NCBI RefSeq assembly: GCF_002531825.1
Contig: NZ_NWSX01000014.1
Span: forward strand, 78,283 to 142,282
Source: Rhizobium sp. J15
Lineage (GTDB): Bacteria > Pseudomonadota > Alphaproteobacteria > Rhizobiales > Rhizobiaceae
DNA: 64,000 nucleotides
Reading direction: 5' to 3'
This document shows positions 16,961 through 26,265 of this stretch, one piece after another (the first letter of the stretch is position 1; every line of letters begins with the position of its first letter). Made by a program: the position numbers and the translations under genes. The notes below the pieces were generated by a model, which did not search any database, was not told where the DNA came from, and saw only the letters and a program-made list of their open reading frames with translations.

Positions 16961-17910
16961 GCAAGAGGCCGGTGCGAAACTTCCTTCTTGCGCGCCTCTT
17001 GCAGGCAGGTATCGTCGCTATCGTGGTCGGGGCATTGTGCTTCGTCCTGATGCGCGTATTGCCCGGCGATGCGGCTATGCGCATCGCCGCCGGCCGTTAC
17101 GGACCGGATGCGCGAATTGCCGAGGCGGCGGAGAAGGTGAGGCTCGAACTGGGTCTTGACCGGCCGGTCGCGGTCCAGTTCCTGGAATGGCTCGGCAGTC
17201 TCCTGCGGTTTGATCTCGGACACTCGCTGGTGACGGGCGGTTCCGTCGCCCACGAATTGCAGGTGCAGCTCGGCGCCTCGCTCTGGCTCGCGGCCGCGGC
17301 CCTTGCATTGTCGCTGCTGATCGGTCCGATCGTCGGAATTTTCTCCGGATTGAACCCGGGCGGAGCCGTCGACCGGATGGGGCTTGCCGGCGCCGTCGTC
17401 TTCCGCGCCGTCCCGCCTTTCGTGCTTGGGCTCATCCTGATGCTGATCTTCTCCAAACAGCTCGGCTGGCTGCCGCCGGCCGGCTTCGGCTCGCCACGCG
17501 AAATCCTGCTTCCGGCGCTGACCCTGGCGCTCGGGCTGGCCGCCATGTCGAGCCGCGTCACCCGCAACTCCGTTGCAACCGTTGCCCGGGCGCCTTACTT
17601 CGCTTTTGCCCGCTACAAGGGGCTTCCGGAGTCCGTCGTCGTGCGGCGGCACGGCTTGCGAAACGCAGCCATCCCGGTTGTCTCCTATCTCGGCTTGCAG
17701 GCGATCTATCTGGTCGAAGGCGTCGTGGTGGTCGAATCCCTTTTCGCCTATCCGGGCATCGGCCACGCCCTGGTGCATGCGATCGTCGAGCGAGACATAC
17801 CGATGGTGCAGGGGACCGCGCTGATCATGGGGCTGATGTTCGTCGTCATCGGCGCGGTCGTGGATATGCTCACGCTATGGCTCGATCCACGCTTGGGGAG
17901 AAATGCATGA
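16957..17910 (+). CDS. DppB/NikB-type ABC permease
   Basis: This 317-residue inner-membrane protein has six predicted spans. The N-terminal helix is followed by FVLMRVLPGDAAM, typical of the OppB/DppB/NikB family. The C-terminal EAA-like region around FARYKGLPESVVVRRHGLRN (about residues 210-229) docks on the ATPase. It starts inside the binding-protein stop (ATGA overlap) and ends in an ATGA overlap with the second permease, so all are translationally coupled. Confidence 0.9.
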   Translation: MSKRPVRNFLLARLLQAGIVAIVVGALCFVLMRVLPGDAAMRIAAGRYGPDARIAEAAEKVRLELGLDRPVAVQFLEWLGSLLRFDLGHSLVTGGSVAHELQVQLGASLWLAAAALALSLLIGPIVGIFSGLNPGGAVDRMGLAGAVVFRAVPPFVLGLILMLIFSKQLGWLPPAGFGSPREILLPALTLALGLAAMSSRVTRNSVATVARAPYFAFARYKGLPESVVVRRHGLRNAAIPVVSYLGLQAIYLVEGVVVVESLFAYPGIGHALVHAIVERDIPMVQGTALIMGLMFVVIGAVVDMLTLWLDPRLGRNA

Positions 17911-18731
17911 GTGCGGTGGGCCAAATCTCCCATGCGAGGTCGAAAGCCGGGATCGGGGCTGCGCGATCGGCCGGCGCCGGCTTGCTGATCCTGCTCGGCG
18001 GTTTTGCCATCGCCGGTCCGGTGGTCATTCCATTCGATCCCGCCGCGCAGGATTTCGGCGCAAGCCTTGCTCCGATCGGCGGCGACTACCTGCTTGGGGC
18101 CGATCACTACGGGCGCAGTCTGCTGGCGCGGCTTGCGCACGGCGCGCGTCTCTCCTTCGGCATGGCGTTCCTGACCATGCTGGCTGCGGCGATACCCGGC
18201 GTTCTGCTCGGCCTTTGCGCCGCCTGGAAGGGCGGGTGGACGGAGCGGTTTCTCGAACTCGTTGCGACCATCGTGCTTGCCTTGCCCGGTCTCATGCTGG
18301 TGCTTCTCTTCCTCGCCTTCTCGCCCGGCAATTACGGGCCGCTTTTTCTCGGCCTGTCGCTGACGCTGTGGGTGGAGTTCTACCGGGTCACGAAGGCGAC
18401 GACGAAAACGGTGCTGGCTCAGCCGCATATCGAGGCGGCGCGTATGCTTGGTTTTAACTCGGGCTATATCCTCGTTCACTACGTCCTGCCGGTCATCGGG
18501 CCGATGATCGCCACCCTTTCGGCCTTCGCTATGGCCACCGCGATCATCGCGGTTTCGACGCTCAGCGCGCTCAGCGTCGGTCTCCAGCCGCCGACGCCCG
18601 AGCTCGGCAGCATGATCGTCGAGCTTTTGCCCTACTACGCCGAGGCGCCGGTCCACGTGCTGCTTCCGGCAGCCCTGATCTTCCTGCTCGTTCTCGGCTT
18701 GCAGTTGCTTGCGCAAGGGGATCGGGCATGA
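17907..18731 (+). CDS. DppC/NikC-type ABC permease
   Basis: This is a 274-residue permease with the family's N-terminal span followed by YLLGADHYGRSLLARLAHGA (residues 57-76), the hallmark of OppC/DppC/NikC proteins. The EAA loop lies around PHIEAARMLGFNSGYILVHY (about 182-201). The start at 17907 was chosen for the ATGA overlap; the longer frame reads into the previous gene. Its own stop overlaps the ATPase start by 4 bases. Confidence 0.9.
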   Translation: MSAVGQISHARSKAGIGAARSAGAGLLILLGGFAIAGPVVIPFDPAAQDFGASLAPIGGDYLLGADHYGRSLLARLAHGARLSFGMAFLTMLAAAIPGVLLGLCAAWKGGWTERFLELVATIVLALPGLMLVLLFLAFSPGNYGPLFLGLSLTLWVEFYRVTKATTKTVLAQPHIEAARMLGFNSGYILVHYVLPVIGPMIATLSAFAMATAIIAVSTLSALSVGLQPPTPELGSMIVELLPYYAEAPVHVLLPAALIFLLVLGLQLLAQGDRA

Positions 18732-20134
18732 ACATGAACATCGCATCCGATCTTTCGGTTTCGGGCCTGTCGATCCGCACTTCCGGGGGCAGCATCGTCT
18801 CGGACGTATCGCTTGCATTGGGTCCCGGCCGGCCGTTGACGCTGCTCGGCGAAAGCGGCTCGGGAAAATCGCTCGTCGCCCAGGCGATCATGGGCAATCT
18901 CCCGTCGGAACTGGATGCCAGCGGCCGTGTGATCTTCAAAGGAGCGGATCTCCTCCAGGAAACGCCTGCCGCGCGCCGCCGGCGGTGGGGCCGAAGCATC
19001 GGCCTCCTGCCGCAGGAACCATGGCTGGCGCTCGATCCGACCTTGCAGCTGTTGCCGCAGGTGGCGGAGGTCCATCGCTACGTGAAGGGAAGAACCGCGG
19101 CCGAAAGCGCGATGGCCGCGAAGGGAAACCTCTCTGAAGTTTCGCTGTCATCCGCGCAGGGTCTTTATCCCTTCCAGATTTCCGGCGGCATGGGGCAACG
19201 GGCGGCAATCGCCATGGCACATGCCGCAGACACGGAGCTGCTGATCGCCGACGAGCCGACAAAAGGTCTCGATGCCGAGCTCAGGGATTCGGTGACGGCC
19301 CGCCTGAGGCAGGAAGTGGAGGCGGGTCGCCTGCTCCTGACCATTACCCACGACGTCGCCGTCGCCCGGGCGCTCGGCGGAACCGTCGGCGTCATGCTGG
19401 ATGGCCGGCTCGTCGAATACGGCCCCGCCGAAGAGCTGTTCGATCGCCCAAAACATGCCTACACCCAAGCGCTGCTCGCGGCTGAACCTTCCCGGTGGCG
19501 GCGTCATGTCGTGGCGTCGTCGGGAGAGCGCATCATTGCCGGCCGCGGGCTGGAAAAGAGATATGGCGGCAAGGTCCTGTTTTCCGGCCTGGATGTCGAG
19601 ATTGCCGCCGGGGAGATCGTCTCGATCTTCGGCCGGAGCGGTTGCGGCAAGACGACCGCAGGCAATATTCTGCTTGGTCTTGTCAAAGCTGATGCGGGAA
19701 TGGTCGAACGAAAGCCGGGCCTTTCGCCGCTGCGTTTCCAGAAGCTCTACCAGGACCCGCCGGCCGCTTTCGCGCCCCATCAGGCCATCCGTAAGGGGTT
19801 GAAGGATCTGGTGCGCCTTCATGGCAAAGACTGGGCTGAGGCCGAAGAGCTGCGCCGACGTTTGCGGTTGTCCGAGGGCTTGCTCGACCGTCTGCCGAAC
19901 CAGATTTCCGGTGGCGAATTGCAGCGTTTTGCGTTGCTCCGCGCATTGCTGCTCGAGCCGGCCTTTCTCTTCGCCGACGAGGCGACCTCCCGGCTTGATC
20001 CCGTCAGCCAGATGGAGATGATCATGCTCCTGCGAGAGGTCGTCGAGGAAACCGGGCTGGCCGTCCTTATGGTCACCCACGACCGGGATATTGCCCAGAA
20101 GATATCCACCCAGGTCGTAGAACTGAAAGGATAG
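18728..20134 (+). CDS. Fused double ABC ATPase (DppD-DppF type)
   Basis: This 468-residue cytoplasmic protein carries two complete cassettes, normally two genes in Dpp/Nik systems. Cassette 1 has Walker A GESGSGKS (about residue 39), signature SGGMGQRAAIA and Walker B LLIADEPTKGLD. Cassette 2 has Walker A GRSGCGKT (about 303), signature ISGGELQRFALLRAL and Walker B FLFADEATSRLD. Both look catalytically competent. It drives import through the two upstream permeases. The operon ends here, converging on the L,D-transpeptidase gene 50 bases away. Confidence 0.92.
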   Translation: MNMNIASDLSVSGLSIRTSGGSIVSDVSLALGPGRPLTLLGESGSGKSLVAQAIMGNLPSELDASGRVIFKGADLLQETPAARRRRWGRSIGLLPQEPWLALDPTLQLLPQVAEVHRYVKGRTAAESAMAAKGNLSEVSLSSAQGLYPFQISGGMGQRAAIAMAHAADTELLIADEPTKGLDAELRDSVTARLRQEVEAGRLLLTITHDVAVARALGGTVGVMLDGRLVEYGPAEELFDRPKHAYTQALLAAEPSRWRRHVVASSGERIIAGRGLEKRYGGKVLFSGLDVEIAAGEIVSIFGRSGCGKTTAGNILLGLVKADAGMVERKPGLSPLRFQKLYQDPPAAFAPHQAIRKGLKDLVRLHGKDWAEAEELRRRLRLSEGLLDRLPNQISGGELQRFALLRALLLEPAFLFADEATSRLDPVSQMEMIMLLREVVEETGLAVLMVTHDRDIAQKISTQVVELKG

Positions 20135-20183
20135 CCCGAACCGAAGCGTTAGCAGGATGCCGCCGCTGTCCTGGGAGCGTTTC

Positions 20184-21188
20184 TCAATGGGAAGGGATTT
20201 CGCAAAGCGGCACGGGGCGCGGCGGCGGCGCTGGATGATCTTGCCGGTACTTGACGATGACCGGCTCCAGCTTTTCCTTCGGCCAGAACTGCGGAGAGCC
20301 GATCTCGCCGAGGCACGAAGCATTCCAGTAGGTTCCGGCCTCTTCCGGCGACTGGCCCGATGTCACCGCGCCCGCGACCGCGCTGATGTCGCGGGCCTCC
20401 GGATAGATGTAGAGGGTGGTCGGATCGTCCTTCACCATCGACAGCACTTGCGGAGCTTCCTCGGGCGACCAGCTGGTGCAGCCGTCGCTTCGGCCGCCCG
20501 CATAGGTGACCAGCTTTCCGAACGGGACGTAGCCCTCGCGATTGGCATAGGGGCTTTCCGGCTTTTTCTGCATGCATATGCCGGAGACGAGCGCCGCGGC
20601 ATGTCCGCCGATGGCGCGCTGTCTGGCGTTCGCGGTCTCGCCGACGCCGTCGAACTGGAGGAATGAGCGGGTGAGAACTGTCTCCTGATCGGCAGAAGCG
20701 CCGTAATAGCCTTTGAACGAGGTTTTGATCTCACTCGTCAGATAGGCGCCGCCGGCCGTCAGATTGGAATCCATCGCATTGCCGAAATTTCTGGCGCACT
20801 CCCGGCCATTGGAGAAGTTGACGACACCCTTCAGGTTGCGGCCGCCGCCATGCCCCGCCGAGATCACCCGGAATGATTTTTCCGCCTCGCAGATCATGTA
20901 GAAGCGGCCGCCCGCCGTTCCGTCGGTAAGATCGTTCGGCCGTGTGGCGTCCATCGCGAAATAGCAGGAGTTCCTGACCTTTCCCTCCGCGATCTCTTGC
21001 AGGTAAAGCGCCCGAGCCCGCTCCAGCACGACGGCAGCGATCTGGCCCTTCCCTTCGCCAACATATCCGGCCAGCCAGCTTGGGACCGGCGATGTCTTCC
21101 CCAAAGCCAATGCCGGGCTGGAAGCCAGGAGCGATGCAAGGACCAGGGCGAAGCCAAGGGGCCTGGAAAGGCTTGTTGTAAAGCGCAT
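20184..21188 (-). CDS. Murein L,D-transpeptidase catalytic-domain protein
   Basis: This 334-residue secreted protein has a signal peptide (MRFTTSLSRPLGFALVLASL, cleavage near SPALA-LG). The C-terminal half carries the YkuD_2-type catalytic motif GRSDGCTSWSPEEA with the nucleophilic Cys, and upstream conserved parts CYFAMDATRPND and GNAMDSNLTAGGAYLTSEI. Such proteins remodel peptidoglycan in the periplasm. The start at 21188 has GGAGACTG as ribosome-binding site; longer frames upstream lack one. It is transcribed alone, divergent from the importer operon at 21626. Confidence 0.82.
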   Translation of the reverse strand: MRFTTSLSRPLGFALVLASLLASSPALALGKTSPVPSWLAGYVGEGKGQIAAVVLERARALYLQEIAEGKVRNSCYFAMDATRPNDLTDGTAGGRFYMICEAEKSFRVISAGHGGGRNLKGVVNFSNGRECARNFGNAMDSNLTAGGAYLTSEIKTSFKGYYGASADQETVLTRSFLQFDGVGETANARQRAIGGHAAALVSGICMQKKPESPYANREGYVPFGKLVTYAGGRSDGCTSWSPEEAPQVLSMVKDDPTTLYIYPEARDISAVAGAVTSGQSPEEAGTYWNASCLGEIGSPQFWPKEKLEPVIVKYRQDHPAPPPRPVPLCEIPSH

Positions 21189-21625
21189 GCGGCAGTCTCC
21201 TGCACATTGGGCAATCATAACATGACGCCGCGAGCAATAGCGGATTCGCGCTTGGTTGGCACGAGCCCCGACGGTCCGCAATCCTGCTCCCGCAGTTCTT
21301 AATACTTACTTCGAACCACCGGCGCTTTTGTCGATGTCGAATAGCGCGGCATAGCCGGCAGCCTGCCAAGTCCGGAAAATTCCAATGCCGTTTCAGTGAC
21401 AGGTTCGAACCGTATTGTTCGTCGCGGCCAGAGCGACATCGCGCCTTTCCGCACAAATAGTGTGAAATATATTTCAGTATGTGAATTATATTGACACGCA
21501 TGCAGCTTTGCGATTAGCTGCTCATACCGGACTTCGAGGAGGAAATCCGGGCTTCAACGCGATCAGCGGCGTCGTTTCGGCGCCCTCGGGCTTTTTGGGA
21601 GGGGCTTCGGCCTCGAGGAGGACTT
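21189..21625. other. Divergent intergenic region between L,D-transpeptidase and importer operon
   Basis: These 437 bases hold no gene. The right half is AT-rich and contains the palindrome at 21463-21476, a second similar half-palindrome near 21482-21494 and a consensus -35 hexamer TTGACA at 21490-21495. The -10 element is not clear. The left half would hold the transpeptidase promoter, but nothing distinct is visible. Confidence 0.6.
21463..21476. promoter_or_regulatory. Perfect 14-bp palindromic operator candidate
   Basis: TGAAATATATTTCA is its own reverse complement. It lies just upstream of a TTGACA -35 hexamer at 21490, with a related sequence TGAATTATATTGA at 21482. It is a likely binding site for the SorC-family regulator encoded at 25258-26265; that pairing is inferred from position. 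Confidence 0.5.
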
Positions 21626-22654
21626 TTGCGCACTTTTCTCTCGACGACCGCAATGGCGGTCTTGGCAACAACCCTTTTTGCCGGCTCTGCGGCCGCTGCG
21701 ACGGAGAACCCGTTCCGCTGCAAGCCCGGCGAAAAATACGTCATGAACGTCATGGTCTCGGGCGTCGAATACTGGTTCCCGGTTTACGAGATGTTCAAGC
21801 AGGCGGGACAGCAGCTCGGCTGTGAGACCGAATATACCGGCACGCCGGAATATGACGTCAACAAGCAGATCGCCACCTTCGACCAGGCGCTGGCGCAAAA
21901 TCCGGCCGGCATTCTTGTTCATCCGATGAACTCCGATCCGTTCATCGAGCCGATCAACCGCGCCATCGGCCAGGGGACGGCGGTCGTCACCTTTGCGGCC
22001 GACTCGCCGCTGTCCAAGCGCGTCTCCTTCATCACCTCGGACAATACCCGCGAAGGCACCTATGCCGCCGACGCGATCGCCGAGAAGATGGGCGGCAAGG
22101 GCGAATATGCGGTTCTGGAAAATCCCGGTCAGGACAACCACGACAAGCGCATCGCCGCCTTCATTGCCCGCATGGACGAGAAGTGGCCTGATATGAAGCT
22201 CGTCGGCCGCGCCGCGTCCAACCAGGATCCGACCAAGGCCTATCAGGGGCTTTCCAGCCTCATCCAGGCCCATCCGAACCTCGGGGCGGTCTTCATGCCG
22301 GAAGCGAATTCGGCGATCGGCGCCGCGCAGGCCAACAAGGAAACCGGCGGCAAGGTTCTCGTCATGTGCGCCGACGTCAATGCCAACATCCTCGACATGA
22401 TCAAGGCCGGCGAAGTCTTCGGCTCGATCAACCCGAACCAGGGCATGCAGGGTTATATGGGCTTCATGCTGCTGTGGCTCGCCAAGCATCCGGAACTGAT
22501 CGACCCGATGAACGACGCCAAGCGCTCGGGCTTCAACCCGATGAGCATCCCGGTCGTCGACAACGGCCTCTCCATCGTGACCGCCGCAAATGCCGACGAC
22601 TTCTACTGGGACAAGTACCTGAAGCATCGCGGCACGAAGGGCATCGAGGAATAG
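21626..22654 (+). CDS. CUT2 sugar/polyol-binding periplasmic protein
   Basis: This 342-residue protein starts at a TTG codon with a GAGGAG ribosome-binding site 6 bases before it and has a signal peptide (MRTFLSTTAMAVLATTLFAG, cleavage near SAAAA-TE). The mature part is a type I periplasmic binding protein (Peripla_BP_4), with WFPVYEMFKQAGQQLG, NPAGILVHPMNSDPF and NKETGGKVLVMCAD. It opens an operon that runs through importer, regulator and catabolic genes to 33070. The ligand is probably a polyol or ketose, judged only from the downstream enzymes. Confidence 0.88.
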   Translation: MRTFLSTTAMAVLATTLFAGSAAAATENPFRCKPGEKYVMNVMVSGVEYWFPVYEMFKQAGQQLGCETEYTGTPEYDVNKQIATFDQALAQNPAGILVHPMNSDPFIEPINRAIGQGTAVVTFAADSPLSKRVSFITSDNTREGTYAADAIAEKMGGKGEYAVLENPGQDNHDKRIAAFIARMDEKWPDMKLVGRAASNQDPTKAYQGLSSLIQAHPNLGAVFMPEANSAIGAAQANKETGGKVLVMCADVNANILDMIKAGEVFGSINPNQGMQGYMGFMLLWLAKHPELIDPMNDAKRSGFNPMSIPVVDNGLSIVTAANADDFYWDKYLKHRGTKGIEE

Positions 22655-22667
22655 GACCCCGACAGGG

Positions 22668-22693
22668 CCATCCGCACTTTTCGGTGCGGATGG
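22668..22693 (+). promoter_or_regulatory. Intercistronic stem-loop after the binding-protein gene
   Basis: CCATCCGCAC and GTGCGGATGG are perfect 10-bp arms around TTTTCG between the binding-protein and ATPase genes. It is probably an mRNA-stabilising or attenuating hairpin. Confidence 0.65.
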
Positions 22694-22714
22694 TTCGGAC
22701 GGAGAGGGAGGAAG

Positions 22715-24244
22715 ATGATGGCGGAGCCGGTGCTCACCATTCATGGCGTAACCAAGCATTTCGGGGCGGTGAAGGCGTTGACGGATGTCGACTTCACCCT
22801 CGAGCGCGGTGAAGTCCATGCGCTTTGCGGCGAGAACGGCGCCGGCAAGTCGACACTGATGAACATCATCGCCGGCGTGCTGCAGCCGACCGAAGGCGAA
22901 ATCCGCGTCGACGGCAAGGCTGTACGCATTTCCTCTCCCGCGGCCGCCCAGTCTCTCGGCATCGGCCTGGTGCACCAGGAAATCGCGCTCTGCCCGGATG
23001 CCACGGTTGCCGAAAACATGTTCATGGCGGCGACCAACCGCCGCCGGGCGCCGCTCATGAACTACCGCGGGCTGGAGCGCGACGCCCAGGCCGTGATGAA
23101 CCGGCTTGCCGCGATCGATGTCCGCCGCAAGGTTGCCGACCTGCCGATCTCAAGCCAGCAGCTGGTCGAGATCGCCAAGGCGCTGACGCTCGACTGCCGC
23201 GTGCTGATCCTCGACGAACCGACGGCTGCCTTGACCGAGACCGAGGCGCAACAGCTCTTCTCGATCATCCGCGACCTCAAGGCGAACGGCATTTCGATCA
23301 TCTATATCAGTCACCGCATGGCCGAAATCTTCAGCCTCTGCGACCGGGTCACCGTGTTCCGCGACGGCCGCTACGTCTGCACCGACCGCATCGCCGACGT
23401 GACGCCGGATGACGTGGTGCGCCGCATGGTCGGCCGCGAGATCACGCAGCTCTATCCCGACAAGCTCGGGGCGGGCGAAGCGTCCGGTGAGACCATTCTC
23501 GAGGTAGACGGCATTGGCGACGGCGTGCGTTTTCACGACGTCAGCTTCGGCCTGCGCAAGGGCGAGATCCTCGGCATCGGCGGCCTCATCGGCTCCGGCC
23601 GCACGGAAATCGCCGAGGGCATCTGCGGGCTGCGGCCGCGCACTGCGGGCACGGTGCGCCTGCACGGCACGGCGCAACCGATCCGCGCCTATTCGGATGC
23701 GGTGAAAGCGGGCATCGTCTACCTGTCCGAGGACCGCAAGGGGTCGGGCGTCTTTTTGGAAATGTCCATCGCCCAGAACATATCGGTGCTGGATCTGAAG
23801 GCGCTCACCAATTCGGTCGGCCTGTTGAACGGCCGCGCGGAGGCCGCGCTGGCCGATGATTTCGCTCGAAGGCTTGCCGTGCGCATGAGCGGCATCGAGG
23901 CGCCGGTGAAATCGCTTTCGGGCGGCAACCAGCAGAAGGTGGCGATCGCCAAGCAGCTCGCGGTGAAGCCGAAAGTCGTTCTGATGGACGAGCCCACGCG
24001 CGGCATCGATGTCGGCGCGAAGGCGGAAATTCACCGCCTGCTGCGCGAGCTGGCAAGCGCGGGCATCGGCATCATCGTCATCTCGTCGGAAATGCCGGAG
24101 CTTCTCGGTCTCTCCGACCGTCTCCTGGTCGTCCGCGAGGGGCGCATCGCAGGCGAACTCGGAGCGGACGAGATGTCGGAAGAGGCCGTGATCCGCCTTG
24201 CCTCCGGCATGGGCAGCGCAAGGGCGGCAGATCATGCCGCGTGA
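22715..24244 (+). CDS. CUT2 sugar ABC ATPase (RbsA/MglA type)
   Basis: This 509-residue ATPase has two ABC cassettes. Cassette 1 has Walker [10 protein letters not shown] (about residue 39), a signature-like [13 protein letters not shown] and Walker [13 protein letters not shown]. Cassette 2 has the family's modified Walker A region ([16 protein letters not shown]), signature [15 protein letters not shown] and Walker [23 protein letters not shown] site precedes the ATG pair at 22715. It pairs with the single permease encoded next, which would act as a homodimer. Confidence 0.92.
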   Translation: MMAEPVLTIHGVTKHFGAVKALTDVDFTLERGEVHALCGENGAGKSTLMNIIAGVLQPTEGEIRVDGKAVRISSPAAAQSLGIGLVHQEIALCPDATVAENMFMAATNRRRAPLMNYRGLERDAQAVMNRLAAIDVRRKVADLPISSQQLVEIAKALTLDCRVLILDEPTAALTETEAQQLFSIIRDLKANGISIIYISHRMAEIFSLCDRVTVFRDGRYVCTDRIADVTPDDVVRRMVGREITQLYPDKLGAGEASGETILEVDGIGDGVRFHDVSFGLRKGEILGIGGLIGSGRTEIAEGICGLRPRTAGTVRLHGTAQPIRAYSDAVKAGIVYLSEDRKGSGVFLEMSIAQNISVLDLKALTNSVGLLNGRAEAALADDFARRLAVRMSGIEAPVKSLSGGNQQKVAIAKQLAVKPKVVLMDEPTRGIDVGAKAEIHRLLRELASAGIGIIVISSEMPELLGLSDRLLVVREGRIAGELGADEMSEEAVIRLASGMGSARAADHAA

Positions 24245-24266
24245 AGAGAACATGGGAGAGAGGGAA

Positions 24267-25256
24267 ATGGCAATCGACACGATGGCGGCAGGCATGCCCA
24301 GGACATCGTCCTTCAAACGCATCGGTACGATGCGCGAGGCGGGGTTGATCGCGATCATCCTGGCGCTCGGCATCATCATGAGCTTCGCCTCGCCGCACTT
24401 CCTGACGCTCGGCAATTTCCGCGCCATGCTGATGAGCTTTTCCGTGGAGGGCATTGTCGTCGTCGGCATGACGATCCTGCTAATCGTCGGCGGCATCGAT
24501 CTTGCGGTCGGCTCCGTCGTCTGCTTCGCGATGGTGCTTTCGGGCTCGCTCTTTCTCGCCGGGCTCGATCCGTGGACGGCCTCGCTTGCCGGCATTCTTG
24601 CCAGCAGCGCCATCGGCGCCATCATGGGCTTCTTCGTCACCGTCGTCGGCCTCAATCACTTCATCACGTCGCTGGCGGGCATGGTGATTGTGCGCGGCCT
24701 TTGCCTCATCATCACCAAGGGCACGCCGCTCTCGCTCTTCACGCTGCCTCCCGGCTTCAAGGCGGTGGGACAGGGCACGTTTTACGGCGTTCCCTATGTC
24801 ATTCTGATCTTCGTCGCCGTCGTCATCCTGTTCGATTTCCTGCTGCGCCGGGCGACCGCCTTCCGCAAGGTTTTCTATACCGGCAGCAACGAGAAGGCGG
24901 CGCTTTATTCCGGCATCAAGACCAACCAGGTGAAGTTTTGGGTGACGGTGCTCTGCTCGACGCTCGCCGGTGTCGCCGGTGTCATCTACATGTCCCGCTT
25001 CGGGGCCGCGACGCCCACTTTCGGTGTCGGCATGGAGCTGAACATCATCGCAGCCGCAGTGATCGGCGGAGCGTCGCTGAACGGCGGCTCGGGAACCATC
25101 CTCGGGGCCATCCTCGGCATCGCGCTTCTTTCCCTCGTCACCTCGTCGCTGATCCTGCTAAACGTTTCCGTCTATTGGCAGGACATGATCAAAGGATGCA
25201 TCCTGCTTGCCGCCGTATCCATCGACCATTTCCTGCACAAGCGGAAGGCCGCCTGA
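24267..25256 (+). CDS. CUT2 sugar ABC permease
   Basis: This is a roughly 329-residue RbsC-family permease with eight to ten hydrophobic spans, the VGMTILLIVGGIDLAVGSVV segment and the C-terminal AAAVIGGASLNGGSGTI loop. The start at 24267 was chosen for the GAGAGAGG ribosome-binding site; alternatives at 24252 and 24198 lie upstream, the latter overlapping the ATPase gene. The regulator gene begins one base after its stop. It is the only permease in this importer, unlike the two-permease system at 7167-9061. Confidence 0.88.
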   Translation: MAIDTMAAGMPRTSSFKRIGTMREAGLIAIILALGIIMSFASPHFLTLGNFRAMLMSFSVEGIVVVGMTILLIVGGIDLAVGSVVCFAMVLSGSLFLAGLDPWTASLAGILASSAIGAIMGFFVTVVGLNHFITSLAGMVIVRGLCLIITKGTPLSLFTLPPGFKAVGQGTFYGVPYVILIFVAVVILFDFLLRRATAFRKVFYTGSNEKAALYSGIKTNQVKFWVTVLCSTLAGVAGVIYMSRFGAATPTFGVGMELNIIAAAVIGGASLNGGSGTILGAILGIALLSLVTSSLILLNVSVYWQDMIKGCILLAAVSIDHFLHKRKAA

Positions 25257-25257
25257 C

Positions 25258-26265
25258 ATGCCGATCGCCAAACTGAAACCCAGGACGACAGCTCCGCGCG
25301 AAGAAATCGTCATCGCCCGCCAGATGCACCAGGCGCTCGTCCTGCATTTTCTGGAGGGCCTGACGCAGGCGCAGATCGCCGATCAGCTCGGGATCTCGCA
25401 CGCCACGGTCAACCGTCTCATCAAGCGGGGCCGTCAGCTCGGCCTGGTCGAGATCAAGATCAAATCGCCGATCGAACCTCTTGTCGATATGGAGGAACGG
25501 CTTCTGGCGCTCGGTGGCATCAGCCGCGCGGTCGTGGTCCCCACGGTCTCCGACAATCCGCAGACGGCGCTGCAGGCGGTCGGCGAGGCGGCGGCCCGCC
25601 TGCTGCTCGAAGAAATCGCCGATGGCGATACGATCTGCATCACCGGCGGTAAGGGCGTCAGCGCCGTCGTCGCCGGCCTGCAGGCGCCGCGCCGCTTCGA
25701 TGTCGAGGTCATCCCGGCAACGGGATGCGTGCAGGGCAAGCACTATACCGACGTCAACCATGTCTCGACGCTGATGGCCGACAGGCTCGGCGGGCGCTCC
25801 TATCAGATCCATGCGCCGCTCTTTGCCGATGATGCCGAGCAGCGGTCGATGCTGATCAACATGCGCTCCGTCGCCGACGTCTTCCGGCGGGCGCGCGAGG
25901 CCAAGGTGGCGGTGGTCGGCATCGGCTCGATCCTGACCGATGATTCGAGCTATTACGACCTCCACCCTTCCTCCAGCACCGATCGCGCGGCAATCGAGCG
26001 TTCGGGCGCCAGTTGCGAACTGCTCGCCCACCTGCTCGACGATCACGGCCGCGTCTGCGACTACAGCCTCAACCGGTCGCTGGTTTCGCTGACGCTAGCG
26101 GAATTCGCCTCGATCCCGACGAAGATCGGCGTCGCCAGCGGCCCGAACAAGGCCGGACCGATCCTTAGCATCCTGCGCGGCAACCACCTCGATACGCTCG
26201 TCACCGACGAGGCGACGGGCGCGCGCATTCTTGAACTTGCATCCGAGGAAGGATTTTCCGCATGA
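25258..26265 (+). CDS. SorC-family transcriptional regulator
   Basis: This 335-residue regulator has an N-terminal helix-turn-helix (FLEGLTQAQIADQLGISHAT, about residues 31-50) and a C-terminal sugar-phosphate-binding domain of the SorC/DeoR/CggR type (TICITGGKGVSAVVAGL near 140; ASGPNKAGPILSILRGNHLD near 300). SorC regulators usually sense a phosphorylated pathway intermediate. It sits between transport and enzyme genes and overlaps the next start by 4 bases (ATGA), so it probably controls this operon, perhaps through the palindrome at 21463-21476. Confidence 0.88.
   Translation: MPIAKLKPRTTAPREEIVIARQMHQALVLHFLEGLTQAQIADQLGISHATVNRLIKRGRQLGLVEIKIKSPIEPLVDMEERLLALGGISRAVVVPTVSDNPQTALQAVGEAAARLLLEEIADGDTICITGGKGVSAVVAGLQAPRRFDVEVIPATGCVQGKHYTDVNHVSTLMADRLGGRSYQIHAPLFADDAEQRSMLINMRSVADVFRRAREAKVAVVGIGSILTDDSSYYDLHPSSSTDRAAIERSGASCELLAHLLDDHGRVCDYSLNRSLVSLTLAEFASIPTKIGVASGPNKAGPILSILRGNHLDTLVTDEATGARILELASEEGFSA

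Noticed and set aside
21563..22975. 470-codon minus-strand open frame opposite the binding-protein gene
   Set aside because: The plus strand has a signal peptide and binding-protein motifs; the antisense frame has no recognisable domain.
23150..24655. 501-codon minus-strand open frame opposite the RbsA-like ATPase
   Set aside because: Shadow of the ATPase gene; no ribosome-binding site or motif.
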